Positions 26,362 through 34,605 of a stretch of DNA of 64,000 bases are shown here, piece after piece. Below the pieces are notes generated by a model. It made no database searches, was not told where the DNA came from, and saw nothing but the letters and a program-made list of their open reading frames with translations. Origin of the DNA: Yoonia sp035117555 (GTDB lineage Bacteria > Pseudomonadota > Alphaproteobacteria > Rhodobacterales > Rhodobacteraceae); NCBI RefSeq assembly GCF_035117555.1, contig NZ_JAYKPK010000004.1:62001-126000 (forward strand), written 5' to 3'. How positions within the stretch are numbered: position 1 is the stretch's first letter; each line of letters starts with the position of its first letter. The position numbers were made by a program, and so were the translations under genes.

Positions 26362-27687
26362 TCAGTCCTGCAACAGCTTCACCTCGCGCTGCGGGAAAGG
26401 GATGCTGATCCCATGTGCCGCAAAAGCATCCCAGAGTGCCAGAAACACATTGCCCCTTATATTGGTCAGACCGCCGGTCGGGTCGGAAATCCAGAACCGC
26501 AGCACGTAATCGACCGAACTGTCGCCAAAGCCTATGATGTGACACACGGCAGGGCGGGTTTTCAGCACGCGTTCCACGCTTTCGGCAGCCTCAACCGCGA
26601 TCTTGCGCACCTGATGTGGGTTATCGCTGTAGGAGGTGCCGAAATGGATATCGAGCCGGACAAATTCATTGGAATGCGACCAGTTGACGACCTGCCCGGT
26701 GATCAGATCCTCATTCGGAATCAGATATTCCTTGCCGTCGCGGGTGACGACCGAGACATAGCGCGCGCCCAGCGAATTGATCCAGCCGAAGGTATCGCCA
26801 AGGCTGATCACATCGCCGGGCTTGATCGATTTATCCAGCAGGATGATGACGCCCGACACAAGGTTCGACACCACTTTTTGCAGACCGAACCCCAAGCCCA
26901 CACCGATGGCGCCGGACAGCACGGCCAACCCGGTCAGATCGATCCCCAAAGCGCGGATGCCGATGAAAAACGCGGTGCCGTAAAGGCCGATCTGCACCGC
27001 CTTGATCAGCAGGACCTGCATGGACGGGCTGATATCGGCATTGCTGGTGATCTTGCTGGCCGTCGTGCGCATCACAAACCGGACCAAGGCCAACAGCAGG
27101 GTCAGGACCACCAGCGACTGGATCAGCAAAAGCAGGGTAAAGCGAATCTCGCCGATGCTGAAGCCGATATTGTCCAGCACGCCTTCGGCCTGATCAACCA
27201 CGCCGAGGATCAGCAAGGTCACATAAATCCACGCGCCATAGCGGATCGTGCGGCGCAAAGGCACGCTTTTGATCAGCCGTGTCGCGAAGGCGATGATCAG
27301 CCAGGCAAAGGCGAGCGTGCCGACAATGCTCAGCAGATAGCTGCGGCTGGGCCAAGTATATTCGCGCAGGAACGCGATCACGAGCCAGATCAGGATCACG
27401 AAAAAGATCGCGCGCAGGCGCTGATGGATCACCGCGAGGATACGCATCCGCCATTTCGGCCAATTGTCGCGCGATGCCATCCAGTTGCGGATCGCAGGCC
27501 CCAGCCAGGCCCGCAGCACATGGGCGAGCAGCATCAGCCCGAGGATGATTGCGATCTGATACAGGTTCCACGGCCGCAGCAGCCCGCCCGCCACGAATTG
27601 CAGCTGGGTATAAAGATCGGTGCCAATCGACACGATCTCTTGCAATTGCTGGGCTGACAGCTCGGGTGGCGGGTCTTGGTTTTCCAT
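26362..27687 (-). CDS. MscS-type mechanosensitive ion channel
   Basis: Inner-membrane channel opened by membrane tension, protecting against osmotic downshock. The 441-residue protein has about five hydrophobic segments, the conserved pore region (LAVLSGAIGVGLGFGLQKVVSNLVSGVIIL, about 250-285) and the cytoplasmic MscS beta domain after it (KPGDVISLGDTFGWINSLGARYVSV). The ATG at 27687 is chosen because the 69 codons above it do not look like protein. It is divergent from leuC. Confidence 0.92.
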   Translation of the reverse strand: MENQDPPPELSAQQLQEIVSIGTDLYTQLQFVAGGLLRPWNLYQIAIILGLMLLAHVLRAWLGPAIRNWMASRDNWPKWRMRILAVIHQRLRAIFFVILIWLVIAFLREYTWPSRSYLLSIVGTLAFAWLIIAFATRLIKSVPLRRTIRYGAWIYVTLLILGVVDQAEGVLDNIGFSIGEIRFTLLLLIQSLVVLTLLLALVRFVMRTTASKITSNADISPSMQVLLIKAVQIGLYGTAFFIGIRALGIDLTGLAVLSGAIGVGLGFGLQKVVSNLVSGVIILLDKSIKPGDVISLGDTFGWINSLGARYVSVVTRDGKEYLIPNEDLITGQVVNWSHSNEFVRLDIHFGTSYSDNPHQVRKIAVEAAESVERVLKTRPAVCHIIGFGDSSVDYVLRFWISDPTGGLTNIRGNVFLALWDAFAAHGISIPFPQREVKLLQD

Positions 27688-27933
27688 GGCGCTCCGCTGA
27701 TCACTGGCCTTGAACTGTGGCACGGGGCTTTGGGCCTGACAAGTGTGGCTGCCCTTGCGGGAAGCCGGGGCAAGGTGTATCTGAGGCCCATGAAACAGGT
27801 TTTTGACATGGATGACCGCGCCCGCCTGCCTTGGCGGTTTTACGGCGCGACCTGCTCGGTCCTTGCGCGGGGCTGACGCCTGCCGTTTCCGCACGTCTGC
27901 ACTTTACCGCAATTTCTAGTATGGGAGAGGACA

Positions 27934-29340
27934 ATGTCCCCCAAAACGCTGTACGATAAAATCTGGGATGCCCATGTGGCGCATGAGGCCGAGGATGGCA
28001 CCTGCCTGCTCTATATCGACCGCCATCTGGTGCATGAAGTCACCAGCCCGCAGGCCTTTGAAGGGTTGCGGATGGCGGGTCGTGGTGTCCATGCGCCGGA
28101 TAAGACCATCGCCGTGCCGGATCATAACGTCCCCACGACGGCAGGGCGCAATGACCCCAAGAACATGACCGAGGATAGCGCAATTCAGGTCGCCGCCTTG
28201 GACACGAATGCCAAGGAATTTGGCATCCATTACTATCCCGTGTCCGATGTCCGTCAGGGGATCGTGCATATCGTCGGCCCTGAACAGGGCTGGACCTTGC
28301 CCGGCATGACGGTCGTTTGTGGTGACAGCCACACCGCGACGCATGGTGCCTTTGGCGCGCTGGCGCATGGGATCGGGACGTCCGAGGTGGAGCATGTGCT
28401 GGCCACCCAGACGCTGATCCAGAAGAAATCCAAGAATATGAAGGTCGAGATCACCGGCAAATTGCGCCCCGGCGTGACGGCCAAGGACATCACCCTGTCT
28501 GTCATCGGTGCCACCGGCACCGCTGGCGGCAATGGCTATGTCATCGAATATTGCGGCGAAGCGATCCGTGATCTGTCGATGGAAGGGCGGATGACCGTCT
28601 GCAACATGGCGATCGAGGGCGGGGCACGCGCAGGGATCATCGCGCCGGATGAAAAGACCTTTGAATATTGCAAAGGCCGCCCGCATGCCCCGAAAGGCGC
28701 GCAATGGGAGGCGGCTGTGGCGTGGTGGAAAACGCTCTACACCGATGAAGGCGCGCATTTCGACAAAGTCGTGACGCTGAAAGGCGAAGATATCGCGCCT
28801 GTGGTGACCTGGGGCACCTCGCCCGAGGATGTGTTGCCGATCACCGCCTCTGTGCCATCGGCCGACAGCTTCACCGGCGGCAAGGTCGGCGCGGCGCAAC
28901 GCTCGCTGGATTATATGGACCTGACCCCCGGCACGCCGCTGACCGATATCAGCATCGACACGGTCTTCATCGGCTCCTGCACCAATGGAAGGATCGAGGA
29001 TCTGCGTGCTGCGGCGGCGATCCTGAAGGGTAAAAAGAAGAAAGACGGGCTGCGCGCGATGGTCGTCCCCGGCTCCGGCCTTGTCCGCGCACAGGCGGAA
29101 GAGGAAGGGCTGGCGCAGATTTTCATCGATGCCGGTTTTGAATGGCGGCTCGCGGGCTGTTCCATGTGCCTTGCGATGAACCCCGACCAACTGGCACCGG
29201 GCGAGCGTTGCGCGGCCACATCCAACCGCAATTTCGAAGGCCGGCAAGGGCGCGGTGGACGCACCCATCTGATGTCCCCCGCGATGGCGGCAGCGGCAGC
29301 GATTACCGGCAAACTGACCGATGTGCGGGAGATGATGTGA
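27934..29340 (+). CDS. leuC: 3-isopropylmalate dehydratase large subunit
   Basis: Aconitase-family enzyme of leucine synthesis that isomerises 2-isopropylmalate to 3-isopropylmalate with LeuD. The 468-residue protein carries the 4Fe-4S ligands: one cysteine in FIGSCTNGR and two in LAGCSMCLAMN. VPDHNVPTT and GDSHTATHGAFG are further signatures. GGGAGAGG precedes the ATG. The gene that should follow, leuD, is displaced 1.6 kb by two unrelated genes. Confidence 0.97.
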   Translation: MSPKTLYDKIWDAHVAHEAEDGTCLLYIDRHLVHEVTSPQAFEGLRMAGRGVHAPDKTIAVPDHNVPTTAGRNDPKNMTEDSAIQVAALDTNAKEFGIHYYPVSDVRQGIVHIVGPEQGWTLPGMTVVCGDSHTATHGAFGALAHGIGTSEVEHVLATQTLIQKKSKNMKVEITGKLRPGVTAKDITLSVIGATGTAGGNGYVIEYCGEAIRDLSMEGRMTVCNMAIEGGARAGIIAPDEKTFEYCKGRPHAPKGAQWEAAVAWWKTLYTDEGAHFDKVVTLKGEDIAPVVTWGTSPEDVLPITASVPSADSFTGGKVGAAQRSLDYMDLTPGTPLTDISIDTVFIGSCTNGRIEDLRAAAAILKGKKKKDGLRAMVVPGSGLVRAQAEEEGLAQIFIDAGFEWRLAGCSMCLAMNPDQLAPGERCAATSNRNFEGRQGRGGRTHLMSPAMAAAAAITGKLTDVREMM

Positions 29341-29347
29341 GTTAGTG

Positions 29348-29839
29348 ATGCCGCACCGTCTTCTTTCAGAAAACGATAGAAAAGAGCAGCTGTCGCAGGC
29401 GTACGTGGCTGCGCTGGCTGCTGGGTGCGGCTACACCGTTTCTATTCCGAATCTTGATCGAGACAGTGTTGATATTCAAGTTTCTTCAGGGTCTAGTAGA
29501 CGGGCATCAGTGCAATTTCAGTTGAAAGCAACAGTGTCGCCCGACTGGTCAGACGACGGTCTAAAATTTCAGTTGAAGCAAAAAAACTACAACGATCTGG
29601 TTTGTGTCAGGCAAGTTCCATTACTTTTGGCCGTCATGGTCTTACCAGCACAGGAACAAGATTGGCTTACGGTGAGTTTGAACGAAATGATACTGAAGCA
29701 GTGCGTATGGTGGCATTGTATGATCGGCAACGCGACAACTGATCAAGGCAGCAAACAAGTATTAATCTCGACAACCAACATTCTGGATCAGAAATCACTC
29801 TGTGACCTGATCCGCAGGTCAGAGGAGGGAACATTATGA
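29348..29839 (+). CDS. DUF4365 protein, predicted PD-(D/E)XK nuclease fold
   Basis: A 163-residue protein recognised as DUF4365, a family assigned to the restriction-endonuclease-like fold. The core motif can be read: an early acidic helix (E13 in NDRKEQLSQAY), D42 in RDSVDIQV, then Q58-L-K60 in VQFQLKAT, equivalent to the D...(E/Q)xK catalytic triad. Nuclease activity is therefore plausible but unproven. The gene starts seven bases after leuC and overlaps the next gene by ATGA. Hand-counted lines here and in its partner range from 35 to 58% G+C, against about 60% in leuC and leuD, a sign of acquisition. Confidence 0.8.
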   Translation: MPHRLLSENDRKEQLSQAYVAALAAGCGYTVSIPNLDRDSVDIQVSSGSSRRASVQFQLKATVSPDWSDDGLKFQLKQKNYNDLVCVRQVPLLLAVMVLPAQEQDWLTVSLNEMILKQCVWWHCMIGNATTDQGSKQVLISTTNILDQKSLCDLIRRSEEGTL

Positions 29840-30972
29840 AGGGGATCATAACAGACTCTGATGCGCTGCAGGCGGTGTCTGTTCTTTCGGTTCACTCCTA
29901 CCTCCGTGCAGAAGGATGGCACCGTGGGGATGATCTGGGTGATCGAGGCGTTGTGTATCTCGGACCGTCTGATGTGGAGGTATTCGCACCCGGATCTGAT
30001 CGACTTGGAGACTATCCTTCAGCGATTTCTAGTGTTGTTGAGGCTATCGCACGTAGCGAAAACAGAGATGAGCTGTCAGTTTACCGTGACTTGGTGACTG
30101 CTGACCGTGATGTTATTCGATTCCGGGCACCAGATGCTGACGATGATGGATCTATTGGTCTGTTGGCCGGTGTGGACCTTGTTGAGCAAAGCAAAGAGGC
30201 CCTGCTCGCCGCGGCCTGCTCGGCCGGAAGTCCGCAGCGGTTTTTCAGAAGTGGCAGAAACATCCCGGCCAACGAATACTTGCAGTCTGTTAAGCTGGGT
30301 CAGACCGAGCATGGCAGCTTCGTCGTGAACCTGTTTTCGCCGGTTCCGCCGCAGCTAAGTGAAATACCTCAACAGAGTTTTTGGCCAGAGCTGGACGAGG
30401 AGCCTTTTTCTAGAAAGGTGACGCGTACTCTCGCAAATTCAATTGAGGCTTTGATCGATGCACTCGGTCAAGTTGGTCGAGGTGCTAGTATCGAAGCTTT
30501 CGAGGCGGCGGTGAACTATGGTGTGAGCTCGAATCTCTGTAGTGCCATTTCCAAACTGGCAAAGGACGGCGATGGGCTGGACTTCTCCCTAAGTTGGGCG
30601 CGTACCCGACCAGCTCCTGTGCCCAGGTTTACCCGGAGGTTTTCCGAGTCAGACAGTGAAATTTTGACGGAAGCTGCAAAAGTTCTTAAGCAAAGGCAGT
30701 CTTTTAACAATGAGATTTTGGAGGGCTACATTACCGGGTTGAATCGAGATGTCACCCCGGTTGATGGTAAGGTTAGCCTCAAAACATTTGTGGACGGTCA
30801 GCCGCGAAGTGTGATGGTCAGTCTCCCTCCTGCTGAATACAGGCAAGCGCTTGATGCCCATGATGCACGAAATGTGGTTGAAATTGAAGGTGACCTTGAG
30901 TTTGAAGGACAACGCTATTACCTTCGTCGCCCCCGCAACCTACGCGTAAAGACAGAAAGAGAAGAGCAGTAA
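29836..30972 (+). CDS. unknown partner of the DUF4365 protein
   Basis: Unrecognised 378-residue acidic protein. No signal peptide or membrane span. The N-terminal third contains VHSYLRAEGWHRGD and DVEVFAPGSD. A middle block LLAAACSAGSPQRFFRSGRNIPANEYLQSVKLGQTEHGSFVVNLFSPVPP (given here in pieces: SPQRFFRSGR, NEYLQSVKLGQ, GSFVVNLFSPVPP) looks conserved in character. The C-terminal 80 residues are strand-rich (ILEGYITGLNRD, VSLKTFVDGQPRSVMV, VVEIEGDLEFEGQRYYL), a small beta-barrel in appearance. GGAGGG precedes the ATG, which overlaps the DUF4365 stop. The stop codon abuts the leuD start. The pair is probably one functional unit; the role is unknown. Confidence 0.75.
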   Translation: MKGIITDSDALQAVSVLSVHSYLRAEGWHRGDDLGDRGVVYLGPSDVEVFAPGSDRLGDYPSAISSVVEAIARSENRDELSVYRDLVTADRDVIRFRAPDADDDGSIGLLAGVDLVEQSKEALLAAACSAGSPQRFFRSGRNIPANEYLQSVKLGQTEHGSFVVNLFSPVPPQLSEIPQQSFWPELDEEPFSRKVTRTLANSIEALIDALGQVGRGASIEAFEAAVNYGVSSNLCSAISKLAKDGDGLDFSLSWARTRPAPVPRFTRRFSESDSEILTEAAKVLKQRQSFNNEILEGYITGLNRDVTPVDGKVSLKTFVDGQPRSVMVSLPPAEYRQALDAHDARNVVEIEGDLEFEGQRYYLRRPRNLRVKTEREEQ

Positions 30973-31578
30973 ATGCAAAAATTCACCAAACTCAGCGGGA
31001 TTGCCGCACCCATGCCCTTGGTCAATATCGACACTGATATGATCATCCCGAAACAGTTTTTGAAAACCATCAAACGGTCCGGCCTTGGCGTGAATCTGTT
31101 TGATGAGATGCGCTATGATGATGACCGCAATGAAATCCCCGATTTCGTGCTGAATAAACCGCAGTACCGTGACACCCAGATTCTGGTGGCCGGCGAAAAT
31201 TTCGGTTGCGGGTCCAGCCGCGAACATGCGCCTTGGGCGATTGCCGATTTCGGAATCACCTGCGTGATCGCGCCCAGCTATGCGGATATTTTCTATAACA
31301 ACTGTTTCAAGAATGGCATCCTGCCGATTGTCCTGCCACAGGAACAAGTCGATGTGCTGATGAAGGATGCCGAAAAAGGCTCCAACGCGCGGATCGAGGT
31401 TGATCTGGAAGCACAGACCATCACGTCTTCTGATGGGGAGGTGTTCAGCTTTGAGGTGGATAGTTTCAAGAAACACTGCCTGCTGAACGGGTTGGATGAC
31501 ATCGGCCTGACGATGGAGAAATCCGAATCCATTGCCGGATTCGAGGCCAAGGCCAGCGCGGAACGTCCCTGGGTCTGA
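30973..31578 (+). CDS. leuD: 3-isopropylmalate dehydratase small subunit
   Basis: The swivelling small subunit that pairs with LeuC. The 201-residue protein has FTKLSGIAAPMPLVNIDTDMIIPKQFL, the substrate-binding GENFGCGSSREHAPWAI and APSYADIFYNNCFKNGILPI, all standard. The ATG follows the TAA of the inserted unknown gene with no spacer, so its ribosome binding site (AGAGAAGAG) lies inside that gene's last codons. A strong terminator follows. Confidence 0.97.
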   Translation: MQKFTKLSGIAAPMPLVNIDTDMIIPKQFLKTIKRSGLGVNLFDEMRYDDDRNEIPDFVLNKPQYRDTQILVAGENFGCGSSREHAPWAIADFGITCVIAPSYADIFYNNCFKNGILPIVLPQEQVDVLMKDAEKGSNARIEVDLEAQTITSSDGEVFSFEVDSFKKHCLLNGLDDIGLTMEKSESIAGFEAKASAERPWV

Positions 31579-31592
31579 CAAAAGCTGATCAA

Positions 31593-31629
31593 AATGAAGG
31601 CCGCAGTGATCCTGTGGCCTTCATTGTTT
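31593..31629 (+). terminator. rho-independent terminator of the leuC-leuD unit
   Basis: Ten-bp stem AATGAAGGCC / GGCCTTCATT with a 13-base apical part that can pair further (CAG/CTG), then GTTT. It begins 15 bases after the leuD stop. Confidence 0.8.
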
Positions 31630-31836
31630 CCGTGCAGGAAACAGACTGTCCTGACGGTTGCAAGGGCGCACCAGTTTTGCGCCAAATGCTTGTGAAAATT
31701 CAGTAATATCCCCGCAAATCCTTGCAGATTTCCGTTGGACCGGTTCACATTATAGACCAGTTTACCTGCGATCTGGATCATTGGAACAAGAGTCGGCGAC
31801 AATGTCCGGTTACGTTCCCGGGGGGAGAGGGTTATC

Positions 31837-32685
31837 GTGTTTATCAGGCTACCGGCAGCGATCGGGCGGGCGACATTGGTGGTGATATTGGTGGTCATGC
31901 CATCCGCCCTGTTGCAGGGCGGCAGGGCTGATTCCGCGCAGATTGTCGTGCTGGTCGCGCTGTTTGCGGCTTTGTTTACTTTTGTCGAATACATTGCCGC
32001 CAGTCCCAGTCTGGTCGAATTCCGCAATGCGCCGCCGTTCAACCGGATGCGGTTTTCGGCACTTTTCGCGATGGTGCTGTCCTTGTCGATGATCTTTCGC
32101 GGCTATCAGAATCCGTCAGAGATGACTGATCTGTTCCGTCGCAGCGGTGCGCAGATCGGGCAGGCGATTGATTTTCCCTATTCCCCCGTGCGGCTGATGG
32201 TTTCGATCATGCCCGAAGATGCCAGCCCAGAGCTGATGGGTCTGATGCGCGACGCTGCCGGGATGAGCTATCTGATCGCTTTGTTTTCGATTGTTTCGTT
32301 CATCCTGTTGATGCGTCTGCGCCGCTGGCCGCCACGGGGGGGTGCGTTCAATGTCTGGGTCAATCTGCCGACCTTTGATCCCACGGCAGGCGGTGATGTC
32401 GTCGCCCGCCTGCACAGAGATGCGCGCGTTAACATCATCTTAGGGTTTTTGCTGCCATTCTTGATTCCGGTGGTATTGACGCTGTTGTCGACCTTTGGGT
32501 CGCCGATTGATCTGGCAAACCCCCATAGTTTGATCTGGACGGTGACCGCATGGGCGTTTTTACCAGCAAGTATTGTGATGCGGGGTGTCGCGCTCAGCCG
32601 GGTGGCGGATATGATCGCCATGCAGCGCGACAAATTGCGCGATGCGCGCGACCGCGCGGTTGCGGGGGACTGGCGCTTGCCCTGA
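31837..32685 (+). CDS. multi-span membrane protein, unknown
   Basis: Unrecognised 282-residue protein with about six hydrophobic segments (clear ones near 11-26, 35-50, 73-88, 143-160, 199-220 and 235-250). A GTG start at 31837 is supported by GGGGGAGAGGG upstream. The preceding 200 bases after the leuD terminator contain no gene and presumably hold the promoter. The end overlaps the frame of the next gene, an exported EEP-like protein; the two may be co-translated. It is not a recognisable transporter. Confidence 0.7.
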   Translation: MFIRLPAAIGRATLVVILVVMPSALLQGGRADSAQIVVLVALFAALFTFVEYIAASPSLVEFRNAPPFNRMRFSALFAMVLSLSMIFRGYQNPSEMTDLFRRSGAQIGQAIDFPYSPVRLMVSIMPEDASPELMGLMRDAAGMSYLIALFSIVSFILLMRLRRWPPRGGAFNVWVNLPTFDPTAGGDVVARLHRDARVNIILGFLLPFLIPVVLTLLSTFGSPIDLANPHSLIWTVTAWAFLPASIVMRGVALSRVADMIAMQRDKLRDARDRAVAGDWRLP

Positions 32686-33809
32686 TTCTGGTCTTCTGGC
32701 CATGGGTTTTGGTCGCTGACGGCCTGCGGATTGCGACTTATGCGGCGCCTTTGGGGCGCGATGGTCCGGGAATGTTGTTGCGCGATCTGATGCGGGGCGA
32801 TGACCCGCAGATTGCCGCAATTCTGGCCGTGATCCGCCGGACCGACGCAGATGTGCTGCTGCTGACGGATTTTGATTATGATCTGGATGGGCTGGCGCTG
32901 GCGGCTTTTGCCGCCTTGGTCGACCCGCCCTATCCGCATCATTTCGCGCTGCGGCCTAATTCCGGCATGCCGACGGGGTTGGACATGGATCGCAATGGCC
33001 GTCTGGGTGAAGCGCGCGATGCGCAGGGTTATGGCCGGTTCAGCGGCGACAGTGGCATGGCTTTGCTGTCACGGCTGCCGATTGATCCGGGCGGGGTGAC
33101 GGACCTGTCGGCGCTGCTGTGGCGTGATCTGCCGGGGGGCGTGCTGCCGGTGCTGGATGGGCAGCCGTTCCTGACGGATGCCATGCTGGATGTGCAGCGC
33201 CTGTCCACGACGGGGCATTGGGTCGTCCCGGTTCTGCCGCCCGATGCGCCCCCTTTTGCGATCATGGCATTTGCGGCGACGCCGCCTGCCTTTGACGGGC
33301 CGGAGCGGCGCAATGTCCTGCGCAACCGCGATGAATTGCGGCTGTGGGAGCATGTGCTGGACGGGCAGTTCGGCCCATTGCCCGATGATTTCGTGATTGC
33401 GGGCAATGCCAATCTGGACCCTTTTGCCGGGCGGGGCGAGACTGCGGCGATGGCCGCATTTCTGGCGCATCCTTTGTTGCAGGACCCGCTGCCGGACCTG
33501 CCGACAGCGGATTGGACGGAACTGGGGATCGGCAAGCTGCGGGTCAGCTATGTGCTGCCGTCGCGGGGGTGGGAGGTGGTGGATGCCGATGTCGATTGGC
33601 CGATGTCAGAGGGTGACAGCGGTTCTGCCGGTGTCCACCACCTTGTCTGGGTGGATATCCGGCGCGCGCGCGGATTGCAGGACGGTTTGCAGATCGGTCG
33701 CGCGGAAATCGGGCAGCAGCCGGGCGAATTTGCTGCCGCTGATCTGATGCGGCATGGCGTAAAGATACCGCATTTCGCGCAATTCGCGGGCAAGAGGCCA
33801 GAAAGGTGA
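32550..33809 (+). CDS. endonuclease/exonuclease/phosphatase (EEP) family protein, ends uncertain
   Basis: The conserved body (about 32660-33655) is an exported EEP-superfamily protein: a hydrophobic leader (GGLALALILVFWPWVLVADG), then RIATYAAPLGRDGPGMLLRD, DADVLLLTDFDYD, GRFSGDSGMALLSRLPI, the NANLDPFAG loop and a terminal HHLVWVDI. EEP enzymes cut phosphodiesters or phosphomonoesters. Both ends are odd. The only ATG in frame (32550) overlaps the upstream gene by 136 bases, and no alternative start precedes the leader. At the 3' end the frame runs about 50 codons past HHLVWVDI, antisense to the convergent epimerase gene. The usual Asn after the first strand and the SDH triplet are replaced (TYAAPL, VHH). 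Confidence 0.65.
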   Translation: MGVFTSKYCDAGCRAQPGGGYDRHAARQIARCARPRGCGGLALALILVFWPWVLVADGLRIATYAAPLGRDGPGMLLRDLMRGDDPQIAAILAVIRRTDADVLLLTDFDYDLDGLALAAFAALVDPPYPHHFALRPNSGMPTGLDMDRNGRLGEARDAQGYGRFSGDSGMALLSRLPIDPGGVTDLSALLWRDLPGGVLPVLDGQPFLTDAMLDVQRLSTTGHWVVPVLPPDAPPFAIMAFAATPPAFDGPERRNVLRNRDELRLWEHVLDGQFGPLPDDFVIAGNANLDPFAGRGETAAMAAFLAHPLLQDPLPDLPTADWTELGIGKLRVSYVLPSRGWEVVDADVDWPMSEGDSGSAGVHHLVWVDIRRARGLQDGLQIGRAEIGQQPGEFAAADLMRHGVKIPHFAQFAGKRPER

Positions 33810-34514
33810 CAGGGCTGTCATCATCCACCAGGGAAAGGCGGCGAGTTTGATGGGTTTGTCTAGCTTGCTGGCGATATGATTGGCCAGATCGCGAAAGGTA
33901 AAGGCATGGCCGGGAAAGGGGATATCCTCGAACATCGCCAATTGCTGACGCTGTTCGGCCAAGAGCACCGCCGCGCGCGCCCAATCAGGGGTGTAGCAAT
34001 AGGCCTGCAGCACATCGGGGTCATCGCCATAGGTGACTTTGCCTTTGGCAAGGTCGCGCAGGATGAACATCTGCATCACATCGCCGTTGCCGCGCGGGTC
34101 GATGAAATTGCCTGCGCGCAGCACGATTGTCTGCACACCCGCGTCGCGGTAGGCGGCTTCCATCGCGACCCGCACCCGGCCTTTGCGGGTCTTGGCCAGA
34201 TGCGGGGTGTTTTCGTCGAGAACCCCGGGCTGGTTGCCGTAATTGTAGATATTGCCGGGCAGGATCACAGAGGCACCGCTGGCCTTTGCCGCCGCGATGA
34301 CTTGATTGGTGATCGCGGGGATCGTCACGTTCCATTTGTAATAGGCGGGCGGGTTCAGCCCGTTGACGATGACATCGCAGCCCATTGCGGCCTGTGTCAT
34401 GTCATCGGTTTTGCGGTTGAACTGGCGCACGGTCCAGCCAGCGTTCCAGAACGCCTCGGCAGCATGGCTGCCGATTTTGCCGGATGCGCCGAGGATGAGG
34501 ACAGTTTTAGTCAT
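33606..34514 (-). CDS. NAD(P)-dependent epimerase/reductase (extended SDR)
   Basis: A 302-residue Rossmann protein of the NAD-dependent epimerase/dehydratase type. The N-terminus MTKTVLILGASGKIGSHAAEAF gives the GxxGxxG nucleotide loop. No standard YxxxK is obvious, as in atypical NmrA-like SDRs; PGNIYNYGN may occupy the active site. It is divergent from a LysR gene 91 bases away, the usual layout for regulation of this enzyme by that regulator. Its last about 200 bases overlap the EEP-like frame on the other strand. Confidence 0.83.
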   Translation of the reverse strand: MTKTVLILGASGKIGSHAAEAFWNAGWTVRQFNRKTDDMTQAAMGCDVIVNGLNPPAYYKWNVTIPAITNQVIAAAKASGASVILPGNIYNYGNQPGVLDENTPHLAKTRKGRVRVAMEAAYRDAGVQTIVLRAGNFIDPRGNGDVMQMFILRDLAKGKVTYGDDPDVLQAYCYTPDWARAAVLLAEQRQQLAMFEDIPFPGHAFTFRDLANHIASKLDKPIKLAAFPWWMMTALSPFWPLARELREMRYLYAMPHQISGSKFARLLPDFRATDLQTVLQSARAPDIHPDKVVDTGRTAVTL

Positions 34515-34605
34515 GGTGATCTCCTTTATGTTGATATGAGGAGTTTGCGCTATTCACCGGCATTCGCATATTGCCAGAAAGCGGATATCATGTATTCATA
34601 ATTGA

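Noticed and set aside
27676..27876. Possible leu leader peptide upstream of leuC
   Set aside because: It has no run of leucine codons and no attenuator-like stem pair was found; no ribosome binding site.
31700..31725. Possible seventh repeat A copy (AATATCCCCGC)
   Set aside because: Only about eleven bases match and the second block is absent.
34515..34605. Specific LysR binding site between the epimerase and LysR genes
   Set aside because: A T-N11-A pattern is too permissive; several weak candidates and no clear inverted repeat.
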